Assembly (NCBI GenBank): GCA_017984635.1
Contig: JAGNZC010000006.1
Span: forward strand, 35,751-99,750
Source: Crocinitomicaceae bacterium
Lineage (GTDB): Bacteria; Bacteroidota; Bacteroidia; Flavobacteriales_D; Crocinitomicaceae
DNA length: 64,000 nucleotides
Reading direction: 5' to 3'
Under the pieces are notes generated by a model, which was given only the letters and a program-made list of their open reading frames with translations, ran no database searches and was not told the origin of the DNA. Position numbers and translations under genes: made by a program. Below are positions 47,590 to 56,303 of this stretch, one piece after another (positions within the stretch are counted from its first letter, which is position 1; each line of letters starts with the position of its first letter).

Positions 47590-49013
47590 TGAAACGAATA
47601 AAAATTCGCGTTGACGCTTCGACTCAAATTGGTTATGGCCATTTAACACGTTGTTGCGCACTAATAAATTCAACAACAGAAATACACGTATTATTCTATT
47701 CAACAGAACCCATAGAAGAGGTTGTTCGACAAATGTGTACAATAGATTTCACAGTAGTTTCATTAACAAAATCAACTGATTTTCTAGAACATATTGAAGC
47801 GGAAGATTTAATTTTAATTGATGGATATCAATTTGATACAACATATTATTCTCAACTAAAACGAAAAGGTGCAAAAGTTATTTGCATAGACGATTTAGCT
47901 AATCAGCATTTGCCTGTTGATGTCATCGTTAATCCTACTCCTGGATTTGACGCAAAATCTTATTCATCGTTACTATCTACACAATATTTTTTAGGACTCG
48001 ATTATGCAATGTTAAGAAGTTCTTTTCAGGCAATCGCAAACGAACAATCAATTACAAAAATTGAAAATAGTTTATTTATCTGTTTTGGTGGTTCTGATCC
48101 ACTAAACAAAACGCTTATTGCCTACAAAGCTGCACTTGATTCGCAATACTTTTCAGAAATTCATATTGTTTTAGGTCCAGGCTATACGCATGAACAGCAG
48201 TTTGAAAAAGCTAAAATTCCAGTTTCGTTTTATCGCTCATTATCAGAAAAAGAAATGGCAAATTTAATGCGTCAAATGGAATATGGAATTATCCCAACAA
48301 GTGGAATACTTCTCGAATGTTTAGCAGCTAAAATCAAAGTGATTAGTGGGTATTACATCGAAAACCAACAACTTGTATATGCCGAACATTTGAAATTACA
48401 CTCTTTTGTTGATGCCTCTGATTTATCATATGACGCAATATTTACTGGGATTAGTGAGGTTAAAAAAATGAGTGCTAATCGAACACTAATCGACGGAAAA
48501 TCAACTGAGCGTTTGTCAAAAATGATCCGTTCAATTCAATCCGAATCAGCATACAGTTTACGATTAGCTAAAGCTGAAGATATTAATATTACATTTGAGT
48601 GGGCAAATCACGAAGTAACCCGCAAATACGCTTTTAGCAAAAATTTTATTCCATTTGAGAATCACAAAAATTGGTTTCTTTCCAAAATTACATCAACACA
48701 TTGTTACTACTTCATTCTTACAAAAGGAGAACAACCGATTGGTAGTATTCGTTTTGATTTAGAGGACTCAATTGCAACTATTAGTTACTTGTTAGATCCG
48801 CTTTCACATGGAAAAGGACTTGGAACAATTCTAATGAAAAAAGGTCTTGAAGCATTAGAAATAATAATCGTATCAAATCGAATTGAAATTGTACAAGGAT
48901 ACGTATTAATCGAAAACACTGCATCTCTAAAATTATTTGAACGCTTTGGTTTTTCGTCTGTAATCGAATCACATATGTACCATTTCATAAAAAACACAAA
49001 CATTCATGTTTAA
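47586..49013 (+). CDS. pseG: Fused PseG sugar-nucleotide hydrolase and PseH-like N-acetyltransferase
   Basis: The 475-residue product is about 150 longer than PseG alone. Residues 1 to about 318 are PseG, a GT-B-like hydrolase that releases UDP from UDP-2,4-diacetamido-trideoxy-altropyranose: RVDASTQIGYGHLTRCCAL at the start (with the His19 seen in PseG), and FICFGGSDPLNKTL. Residues about 319-475 form a GNAT acetyltransferase (YSLRLAKAEDINITFEWANHEVTRKYAF; acetyl-CoA loop DPLSHGKGLGTILMKKGLE; IENTASLKLFERFGF), matching PseH, which acetylates the 4-amino group just before PseG acts. No separate pseH is in the operon, so the fusion supplies both steps. Confidence 0.9.
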   Translation: MMKRIKIRVDASTQIGYGHLTRCCALINSTTEIHVLFYSTEPIEEVVRQMCTIDFTVVSLTKSTDFLEHIEAEDLILIDGYQFDTTYYSQLKRKGAKVICIDDLANQHLPVDVIVNPTPGFDAKSYSSLLSTQYFLGLDYAMLRSSFQAIANEQSITKIENSLFICFGGSDPLNKTLIAYKAALDSQYFSEIHIVLGPGYTHEQQFEKAKIPVSFYRSLSEKEMANLMRQMEYGIIPTSGILLECLAAKIKVISGYYIENQQLVYAEHLKLHSFVDASDLSYDAIFTGISEVKKMSANRTLIDGKSTERLSKMIRSIQSESAYSLRLAKAEDINITFEWANHEVTRKYAFSKNFIPFENHKNWFLSKITSTHCYYFILTKGEQPIGSIRFDLEDSIATISYLLDPLSHGKGLGTILMKKGLEALEIIIVSNRIEIVQGYVLIENTASLKLFERFGFSSVIESHMYHFIKNTNIHV

Positions 49014-50046
49014 AATTGGGCATTTACTTTTGGACAGAAATAGTCCTTCGTTTATTATTGCAGAACTTTCAGCAAATCATAATGGCAGTTTAGAAACTGC
49101 ATTAGAAACCGTTAGAGCTGCCAAACGCGCTGGTGCAGACGCAATTAAACTTCAAACGTATACTGCTGATACAATAACTTTAAAATCAACGAAAGACGAT
49201 TTTAAAATTGATGGTACAATTTGGGATGGCAAATACCTTCATGACTTATATCAGGAAGCATATACGCCATGGGAATGGCATAAAGAGATTTTTGATGAGG
49301 CTAAAAAAGTAGGATTAATTTGCTTTTCATCTCCATTTGATTTTACAGCAGTTGATTTTTTGGAAACATTAGATGTTCCTGCATACAAAATAGCATCATT
49401 TGAAATTACTGACATCCCATTAATCCATTATACAGCTTCAAAAGGTAAACCTATTATTATATCAACTGGAATTGCTGAATACGAAGATATTGCTCTGGCA
49501 GTTCAAACCTGCCGAGATGCAGGTAATAATCAAATTGCATTATTAAAATGTACATCGAGTTACCCAGCGCCAATTGATGAAGCGAATATGCGTATGGTTC
49601 AAAAATTATCTATTGATTTCAATGTTCTTACCGGTTTGTCAGATCATACCATGGGATCTATCGTTCCAATTGTTTCCGTTTGTTTTGGAGCAAAAATTAT
49701 AGAAAAACATTTCATTCTTGACCGTTCGATAGGAGGTCCAGATGCAAGTTTCTCCATGAATGAAAGTGAATTCAAAGAAATGGTAACAGCTGTTAGAAGT
49801 GCTGAATCCGCTATAGGAATTGAATCCTATGAATTAACAGTTAAGCAAAAGGAAGGTAAAGTTTTTGCAAGATCATTATACATTTCAAAAGATTTAAAGA
49901 AAGGTGATATCCTCGATGAAACATCTTTTCGCTCTGTTCGGCCAGGACACAGTTTACACCCAAAATATTATAACGAACTAATTGGAAAGAAGGCTATAAA
50001 AGACTTTACCGTTGGGGATCGTATAAAAAAAGAGGACTTTGAATAA
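49006..50046 (+). CDS. pseI: Pseudaminic acid synthase
   Basis: PseI condenses 2,4-diacetamido-trideoxy-altrose with phosphoenolpyruvate to form pseudaminic acid. The 346-residue protein has an N-terminal NeuB barrel (FIIAELSANHNGSLETAL, GADAIKLQTYTADT, SGLSDHTMGSIVP, IIEKHFILDRSIGGPDASFS) and a C-terminal SAF antifreeze-like domain (about 285-346, with FRSVRPGHSLHPKYYNELIGKKA). The ELSANHNG form is typical of PseI rather than sialic acid or legionaminic acid synthases. Last gene of the operon; its final codons are part of the terminator. Confidence 0.94.
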   Translation: MFKIGHLLLDRNSPSFIIAELSANHNGSLETALETVRAAKRAGADAIKLQTYTADTITLKSTKDDFKIDGTIWDGKYLHDLYQEAYTPWEWHKEIFDEAKKVGLICFSSPFDFTAVDFLETLDVPAYKIASFEITDIPLIHYTASKGKPIIISTGIAEYEDIALAVQTCRDAGNNQIALLKCTSSYPAPIDEANMRMVQKLSIDFNVLTGLSDHTMGSIVPIVSVCFGAKIIEKHFILDRSIGGPDASFSMNESEFKEMVTAVRSAESAIGIESYELTVKQKEGKVFARSLYISKDLKKGDILDETSFRSVRPGHSLHPKYYNELIGKKAIKDFTVGDRIKKEDFE

Positions 50047-50060
50047 GTCCTCTTTTTTTC
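50025..50060. terminator. Bidirectional terminator overlapping the pseI stop
   Basis: AGAGGACTT (50031-50039) pairs with AAGTCCTCT (50045-50053), flanked by an A run on the left and a T run on the right. The left arm lies in the last codons of pseI and the TAA is in the loop/right arm. The symmetrical A and T runs let it also end the convergent YfhO gene. Confidence 0.92.
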
Positions 50061-50071
50061 TGTAATTTGAA

Positions 50072-52822
50072 TTAATTTTCTAAAACGGGGATATTTTCTT
50101 CTTTAAAGCTAGCCATCAACGTTTTTCCTAAAACAAAAATGATCGATAAAATTAAAAGAATAGATCCAATCAAAGCAATTTTACTAGCTGTATAAAAAGA
50201 TTGAGGTTCAAATTTCCATTCAACCGTTTGAGTACCTGCTGGAATAATCGCCCCTCTTAAAACATAATTTGCTCTAAAAGGTTTCAATTCTTTACCATCT
50301 GCATAGCAATTCCACCCTTCAGGATAATATATCTCACTAAATATCGCAGGTACATCTTTCGTTGTCGATACGGAGTACTTTAATGAGTTTGTACCATATT
50401 TTACTAGTTTAATTTGAGCAGTAGAATCAACTGAATATTCATTTTTTAGATCTTGACCTGATTCTGCAGTGTTTACTATCGCGACATCTTTGGTTTTTAA
50501 ATTTGTAAGTCCCAACATTTCTTGGTTTGAATTAGAAACTTTTTTAATAGACTTTACAAACCAAACAGGGCCATTTGTATTACTATTTTGAATTGCTTTC
50601 AAACCTCTATTCAAAATAATGTATTTCGTGTTCAACATGTTCAAAACTGGTGTATTATCAGTTAGTGCAATTTGATCAACAGAAATCGTATCAAATACTG
50701 CTTGCATTTGATCTTGTGTTATAGTCATTTTCGTAGCATATTCCCGTAATTTTTCATTTTTGGCAGCTCCAATTATTGAATTGACAGCTTGTAATTCTTG
50801 ATTCAAATGAAATTCAATAATTTCTTGATACCTTTTTAATTTTGCGCCGTGATAACCTCCAATACTTTTGTGGAAATAACTTGTTCCAGTTTCATTAAAA
50901 GGATTCTCAAAGGACAATACTTTATAATGAGAATTTAAATTTAAAGCACCAAATTGAGCTATTTCAAATCGATTTCTACTTTCCATAAATTCATATTTAG
51001 GTAAAGCTTCCATTTTGTTAGCTAATTGACTCGCCTTGGCGTTAAAAGTTGGTATTTGCTTTTGCTCTCTTTCCAAAATACTATAATCTGCTTTCTCTGG
51101 AAAATACGGAGTCGCTCCTTTCGTTACATCTTGCCAACTCATATTATTGCCATCTATATCTTCATTATTCAAATATCTTTTTGAAACAGACATGTTATCA
51201 GCTGTGACAAAAACAATACCAATAACAGCTAATAAAAGTGCGGAAATTTTTGTGTAAACTGCCATAAGAATCAAACCACAAGCTAAAATCACTAAAAAGA
51301 TTGCTCTACCCATATCGCTTTGATAAATCCCAACTCTGACATTCATAAGTTCCGACTTCAAGCCATTAATAAAACTAATTTCGTCAGGATTTTTTGATTT
51401 GACAATTGCTTGATTGAATTGTGCTGTTTCAGCATTTGATAAGAAAGCCCCAGAAATAGATGGCGCTGCATACAAAATGATAAATAAAACAACCATTCCA
51501 ACAGAAGAATATAACCAAATCTTTTTATTCTTTACTGTAATTTCTTTTTTAAATAATTTATCTAGGAAAAGGACAGCCATCGCTGGAATGATCACTTGTA
51601 ATAGTACGAGTATCATTTTTGAGTCTCTAAACTTATTATACAAAGGAATTTTTGTAATGAAAAAGTCATTCATCCCACCAGGATCATTGGATGCTAATAA
51701 AAGTGCTAAAATTGAAATAAGTAAAAATGGCCATTTCAATAAGTCTTTACTAAAAATCAATCCAAACAAGGCGAAAATCAACATAAATACTCCAAAATAA
51801 AAAGCACCTCCACACATGCGTTGACCTCCCCAATAGCGATTCATTTGGCCAATATTATCTTTGTATTGAGCATCTACATTTAGCATAACGTCTTCGTCAT
51901 TCCCTAAATATTCAGCTTTCTCTCCTTTAGCATTAGGGGCAATAATTGATAGTAATTCACCTTTACCATAATTGTATTCTAAAATGTAATTTTTATCCAA
52001 ACCAGCTTGAACTTTTAGTTCTTTTTTTCCTTTTGGTTGAATTGTTAAATCGGTTGTTCCTCTCGTAGTATATTTACTATATTCTAAAGTTGTAGATAGA
52101 TTTCCAACGGATGGAGATATTGCTAAAATTGTTGCTATTAATAATGATAAAACAACTTTAGGCAGGTATTTAACCTTTTTTTCTATAACAAGTCGGATGC
52201 TTTCAGTAAGTGCTACAGCGGCTAATAAAAACAATAGATAATAAGTCATTTGAAGGTGATTGGCAGAAATGTTTAATGCTAAAAACAAAGCGAAAATTGA
52301 ACTACCTAAGATAATTCTACCCCTAAAAGCTAAAATCAACCCTCCTAAAGCAGGAGCCATAAATGCAATTGAATTAACTTTAGTAACGTGGCCAGCACCA
52401 ATGTAAATGATGTTTATTGTTGAAAATCCAAATGCAATTGCGCCCAAAATACCAATCCAGGGTTTGACTCTTAAGCACATAGCAAAAATATAAAAACCCA
52501 ACATTGCGGTAAACAATAATGCAATAGGACGAGGCAAACCTAACTTAAGTATAAGATCCACTTTAGCAATCCAATTATTTGGGTATTTCACAGAAATCTG
52601 ATAAGCAGGCATTCCACTAAACATTGAGTTCGTCCATAAAGCTTGTTCATCATTCATCATATTCGCATCTGATATTTCTTTTTCCATACCAGCGAATTGT
52701 TTTATGTCGCTTTGTTGTAATGAGTAATCATTAAAAATTGGTGAAAAATAGACACTCGCTAAAACAATAAACAATATAATTGCAATGAAATGAGGAAGAA
52801 TTTTTTTATAGTTAAAAGACAT
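50072..52822 (-). CDS. YfhO family large membrane protein
   Basis: The 916-residue protein has about a dozen membrane helices in the first ~560 residues, an extracytoplasmic domain (about 560-880) and a last helix near the C terminus. The SDIKQFAGMEKEI and TNSMFSGMPAYQI segments near residues 38-75 are typical of Bacteroidota YfhO-like proteins. In Bacillus, YfhO glycosylates lipoteichoic acid; the Bacteroidota relatives may transfer sugars to surface glycans using a lipid-linked donor, which fits its place next to the pse operon, but this is inference. Confidence 0.82.
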   Translation of the reverse strand: MSFNYKKILPHFIAIILFIVLASVYFSPIFNDYSLQQSDIKQFAGMEKEISDANMMNDEQALWTNSMFSGMPAYQISVKYPNNWIAKVDLILKLGLPRPIALLFTAMLGFYIFAMCLRVKPWIGILGAIAFGFSTINIIYIGAGHVTKVNSIAFMAPALGGLILAFRGRIILGSSIFALFLALNISANHLQMTYYLLFLLAAVALTESIRLVIEKKVKYLPKVVLSLLIATILAISPSVGNLSTTLEYSKYTTRGTTDLTIQPKGKKELKVQAGLDKNYILEYNYGKGELLSIIAPNAKGEKAEYLGNDEDVMLNVDAQYKDNIGQMNRYWGGQRMCGGAFYFGVFMLIFALFGLIFSKDLLKWPFLLISILALLLASNDPGGMNDFFITKIPLYNKFRDSKMILVLLQVIIPAMAVLFLDKLFKKEITVKNKKIWLYSSVGMVVLFIILYAAPSISGAFLSNAETAQFNQAIVKSKNPDEISFINGLKSELMNVRVGIYQSDMGRAIFLVILACGLILMAVYTKISALLLAVIGIVFVTADNMSVSKRYLNNEDIDGNNMSWQDVTKGATPYFPEKADYSILEREQKQIPTFNAKASQLANKMEALPKYEFMESRNRFEIAQFGALNLNSHYKVLSFENPFNETGTSYFHKSIGGYHGAKLKRYQEIIEFHLNQELQAVNSIIGAAKNEKLREYATKMTITQDQMQAVFDTISVDQIALTDNTPVLNMLNTKYIILNRGLKAIQNSNTNGPVWFVKSIKKVSNSNQEMLGLTNLKTKDVAIVNTAESGQDLKNEYSVDSTAQIKLVKYGTNSLKYSVSTTKDVPAIFSEIYYPEGWNCYADGKELKPFRANYVLRGAIIPAGTQTVEWKFEPQSFYTASKIALIGSILLILSIIFVLGKTLMASFKEENIPVLEN

Positions 52823-52900
52823 TTTTAAAGATTAAAAGTTAAAAAATATGTGTGAATTTAATAATTGTATCCAATATCTAAAAGGATAAAGTGTAATTTA

Positions 52901-54067
52901 TCATTTCTTATTTGCAAATTGTTCAACATCTTGTTGGGTAATTTGTTGCTCTCCTAAAATAATCAATCGCTCCACAATATTTCTTAATTCACGAATGTTA
53001 CCTGTCCAATCAATTAATTTTAAAGCGATTAGAGCATTTTCATTGAAATTCTTTCTAGGAATACCATGTTCCTCACAAACTAAAGTCATAAAATGTTCTG
53101 CCAATAAAGGAATATCTTCGCTACGGTCATTTAATGATGGAACATGCACAACAATCACCGCTAAACGATGGTATAAATCTTCTCTAAAATTACCCGCCTC
53201 AATTTCTTTTCTTAAATCTTTATTTGTTGCAGCGATAACGCGACAATCAACTTTAATTGTTCGCTCGCCACCTACACGTTGAATGACGTTTTCCTGCAAT
53301 GCTCGTAGGACTTTTGCTTGAGCATTCAAAGACATATCACCTATTTCATCTAAAAACAATGTTCCACCTGAAGCTAATTCAAATTTTCCTTTTTTATCTT
53401 TTACAGCAGAGGTGAACGCACCTTTTTCATGTCCAAATAGTTCACTTTCAATTAATTCACCTGGTATAGCGGCGCAATTCACTTCCATAAAAAGTGCTTT
53501 TCTTCGGCTAGAATTCTCATGTAAGGCTCTTGCCACCAATTCTTTACCTGTACCATTTTGACCCGTTACTAAAACACGTGCATCTGATGGAGCTACTTTT
53601 TCAATCATCGCTTTGATTGCTTTAATTTCAGGTGAATTACCGATGATAGAATCTCCTTTAAATTTTTTAATCGTTGATTTTAATTCTTGCGTTACTTCAA
53701 CCAAATTAACTTTCTCTTTTGCGTTTCGAATTGTCACTAAAATTCGGTTTAAATCCAATGGTTTTTCAACAAAATCAAACGCGCCATTTTTTAGCGCAAA
53801 AACAGCTGTTTCAATAGTTGCGTGACCACTTATCATGACAATTGGAGCTTCCACTTTTGCTGCTTTCAATGCTGCTAAAACTTCTAAACCATCCATTATT
53901 GGCATTTTGATGTCGCAAAAAATTATGTCGTACTCTTTAGTGGTCGCTTGAGCAATTCCTTCTTTGCCATTTTCAGCTTCATCAACCATTAAACCTTCAA
54001 ATTCAAAGATTTCCTTTAGTGCTCTACGAATTGACTTTTCATCATCAATAATTAATACTTTACTCAT
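52901..54067 (-). CDS. Sigma54-type (NtrC family) response regulator lacking a DNA-binding domain
   Basis: The 388-residue protein has a receiver domain (1-118; acidic pocket D8-D9, phospho-acceptor D52, T/S region IVMISG, K102) and an AAA+ sigma54-activator domain (about 135-370; Walker A GQNGTGKE 169-176, Walker B GGTLFLDEIG 234-242, arginine fingers in FREDLYHRL). The sigma54-contact loop reads GAFTSA (216-221) instead of GAFTGA. It ends at NIRELRNIVERLIILGEQQITQQDVEQFANKK, so the usual C-terminal Fis-type helix-turn-helix is missing. The longer frame to 54157 overlaps ppx; I start at the ATG at 54065-54067. No partner kinase is adjacent. Confidence 0.9.
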   Translation of the reverse strand: MSKVLIIDDEKSIRRALKEIFEFEGLMVDEAENGKEGIAQATTKEYDIIFCDIKMPIMDGLEVLAALKAAKVEAPIVMISGHATIETAVFALKNGAFDFVEKPLDLNRILVTIRNAKEKVNLVEVTQELKSTIKKFKGDSIIGNSPEIKAIKAMIEKVAPSDARVLVTGQNGTGKELVARALHENSSRRKALFMEVNCAAIPGELIESELFGHEKGAFTSAVKDKKGKFELASGGTLFLDEIGDMSLNAQAKVLRALQENVIQRVGGERTIKVDCRVIAATNKDLRKEIEAGNFREDLYHRLAVIVVHVPSLNDRSEDIPLLAEHFMTLVCEEHGIPRKNFNENALIALKLIDWTGNIRELRNIVERLIILGEQQITQQDVEQFANKK

Positions 54068-54069
54068 TT

Positions 54070-54966
54070 TTATAAAGTTGAATCCATTAATGCTCCTTCT
54101 TTTAAAGAACAAGAAGAAACAAATACTTCGTTTATATTTAATTTTTGAATAATCCAACGAACTTTAACGGCTGCAATCGGCACCATTTTCTTACGGATTT
54201 TAGCTATCCATTTGTTGTTATATCTATCATTTTCAGTTGAATAAATCAACTTGTCTAGAAGTGCTACTAATGATTCAAACGGTAATTCATACGTTTGTAT
54301 TGCATCAGGAAAAGCATGTTCTTGTTGCAATTCGTAGAATGTTTCGAAACTTCCAGATGCACCTATTAATTTTGGGGCTGTTTTTAAATCAAAAAAACCA
54401 TTTGACTGAATATCTAACCATTTTTCGATAAAATCAACTTCTTCTGTCGTTAAAGGATCTGAATAATCCATTAAATCGGCAATTCTAGCAACACCAATAT
54501 TCAAACTAACTAAATCAAATACGCCAGTATGGTTTGCGAAAATAAACTCCGTGCTACCTCCTCCAATATCCATTATTACTGCCGGCTCAACAAAATCATA
54601 TGACCACAGAACACCTTTGTAAATCAAATCTGCTTCAACTTCACCATTAATAATTTCAACGTTGATATTGGTATGCTCCAGAACAGCTTTACAAAATTCT
54701 TGTTGATTGATCGCATCTCGAATAGCTGATGTTCCTATCGCACGAATTGACTCCACTTGCTGCTCATCACATCTTGTTTTGAATTGTTTTAAAGCAATTA
54801 AAGCTCTTTGTATGGCTTCATTAGTAATGATTCCTTTATTGATTCCTCCTTGACCAATAGATACAGCAATACGATCAGATTCAATAATTGAAAAACCGGA
54901 TGCTTCTACGGTTGCAATTAGTAAATTAAATGTATTGGTTCCTAAATCAATAATTGCCTTTTTCAT
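54070..54966 (-). CDS. Ppx/GppA phosphatase family protein
   Basis: The 298-residue protein has the actin-like ATPase fold of exopolyphosphatases: KAIIDLGTNTFNLLIA at the start, then a second phosphate-binding loop MDIGGGSTEFIF near residue 133. It is the short one-module form (full-length Ppx is about 500), which acts on polyphosphate or pppGpp. The ATG at 54964-54966 overlaps the stop of the ABC permease (ATGA), and the response regulator follows after 2 bases. The shared operon suggests a stress or nutrient link. Confidence 0.9.
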   Translation of the reverse strand: MKKAIIDLGTNTFNLLIATVEASGFSIIESDRIAVSIGQGGINKGIITNEAIQRALIALKQFKTRCDEQQVESIRAIGTSAIRDAINQQEFCKAVLEHTNINVEIINGEVEADLIYKGVLWSYDFVEPAVIMDIGGGSTEFIFANHTGVFDLVSLNIGVARIADLMDYSDPLTTEEVDFIEKWLDIQSNGFFDLKTAPKLIGASGSFETFYELQQEHAFPDAIQTYELPFESLVALLDKLIYSTENDRYNNKWIAKIRKKMVPIAAVKVRWIIQKLNINEVFVSSCSLKEGALMDSTL

Positions 54967-56303
54967 TCCTTTCTTTTTAACCAATTGATTAATTGTGAAA
55001 TACGAATGCGATGACCAAATTGTAAAATACCTTTACTGTACAAGCGACCTGCAATACTTAATGAAATGAACGCGCCTAACAATAAACTAAACAACGCTAA
55101 AAACAATTGATAAACTGTTCCAGGCTCGAAACCTAAAGCCAATTTCACCATCGCAACAATCGGTGCAGTGAAGGGTAAATATTGAAAAAATTGTGTTAAC
55201 TGACTAGTCGGATTATACAAACAATAGTACCCTGAAAAAGCAGCAAAAACTAATAGTAATAAAACAGGAATAATAAATTGTTGACCATCACTTTCTGAGC
55301 CAGCAGTTGCGCCAATCGCTGTGAAAAATGCGCCATAAAACAAATAAGCAGCAATAAAAAACAGAATGAAATAAAAATTCATCGTTCCAAATTGAATACG
55401 CTCATAGATTAAATTTAAAAAATCATTTTGTTCATTTCCTTGCGTCAATTGGTCAAATAATGTGGCGTTTTTCACTTGTTCTGTCATCTGAACTTTTACC
55501 ATGGAAGAAAGATCAATACTTGAATGAAATATAAACTCACGCATTACATACAATCCTAGCGCAACAATTACCAACCAAATAAACAACTGAATAATAGCTG
55601 TTAAACCAATACCTATCATTTTACCTGCCATTAATTTACGAGGAGAAACAGAACCTAATACAATTTCTATAATTCGGTTACTTTTTTCTTGACTCACACT
55701 TCTAAGAATTGTCATTCCATATAAAAAGACAAATCCTACAATTAATAAACCATAGAAATAACCAACCCAACCTCTAATATCTGACGATTCGTCATAAGGA
55801 TCGTATACATTTCTGAAAGCAACATTCAGCGGTTGTTTGATTTTACGAAAAGAGGAAAGTGGTAATTTTGTAAAACGTTTTACCATTACTTCTTCTAGCC
55901 TTCGTTCTGATTGGTATTGAATTTTTGTTTGCAATTTCACAGATGGTTTCTGTCTGTAAAAGACAAATGCTGTTTTATTCGTCAATACTTTTTCATTGAT
56001 TTCAACCAATGCATCAAATTTCTGATATAGTTTAGCATCCCTAAATTCCTCCATCTCAACATAATCTTCTAAAAAGAAATAATTAACGGAAAGATCTTTT
56101 TGAGGAAGCATTTTCCGTTCAAAGATTCCAGTAGGATCTGTCACTAATACATCCCAATGTTTTTTACCGTTATCACCAAATTTGAAGATTACAAACAGGA
56201 AAACAACCAATAAAATAGGACCTAAAAAAGCGGTTAAAATAAAAGAGCGAGATTTTAACTTTTCAATAAATTCACGCAATGCTATAATCCATAAATTACG
56301 CAT
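54963..56303 (-). CDS. ABC-2 type transporter permease
   Basis: The 446-residue inner-membrane protein has a first helix at about 20-40, a periplasmic domain (about 45-185), and a cluster of five or so helices after residue 190. ILRSVSQEKSNRIIEIVLGSVSPRKLMAGKMIG is the coupling helix typical of NatB/ABC-2 Na+ or drug exporters. The longer frame opens at 56345. I chose the ATG at 56301-56303 because GAGGAGGT, a strong Shine-Dalgarno sequence, lies 5-6 bases before it inside the ATPase gene. Works with the 56296-57225 ATPase. Confidence 0.88.
   Translation of the reverse strand: MRNLWIIALREFIEKLKSRSFILTAFLGPILLVVFLFVIFKFGDNGKKHWDVLVTDPTGIFERKMLPQKDLSVNYFFLEDYVEMEEFRDAKLYQKFDALVEINEKVLTNKTAFVFYRQKPSVKLQTKIQYQSERRLEEVMVKRFTKLPLSSFRKIKQPLNVAFRNVYDPYDESSDIRGWVGYFYGLLIVGFVFLYGMTILRSVSQEKSNRIIEIVLGSVSPRKLMAGKMIGIGLTAIIQLFIWLVIVALGLYVMREFIFHSSIDLSSMVKVQMTEQVKNATLFDQLTQGNEQNDFLNLIYERIQFGTMNFYFILFFIAAYLFYGAFFTAIGATAGSESDGQQFIIPVLLLLVFAAFSGYYCLYNPTSQLTQFFQYLPFTAPIVAMVKLALGFEPGTVYQLFLALFSLLLGAFISLSIAGRLYSKGILQFGHRIRISQLINWLKRKE

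Noticed and set aside
51414..51800. A 128-residue plus-strand frame inside the YfhO gene
   Set aside because: Antisense shadow of membrane-helix codons; no start context or family match.
54070..54157. A 30-residue N-terminal extension of the response regulator
   Set aside because: It lies wholly inside the 3' end of ppx in another frame and precedes the conserved receiver start MSKVLIIDDE.
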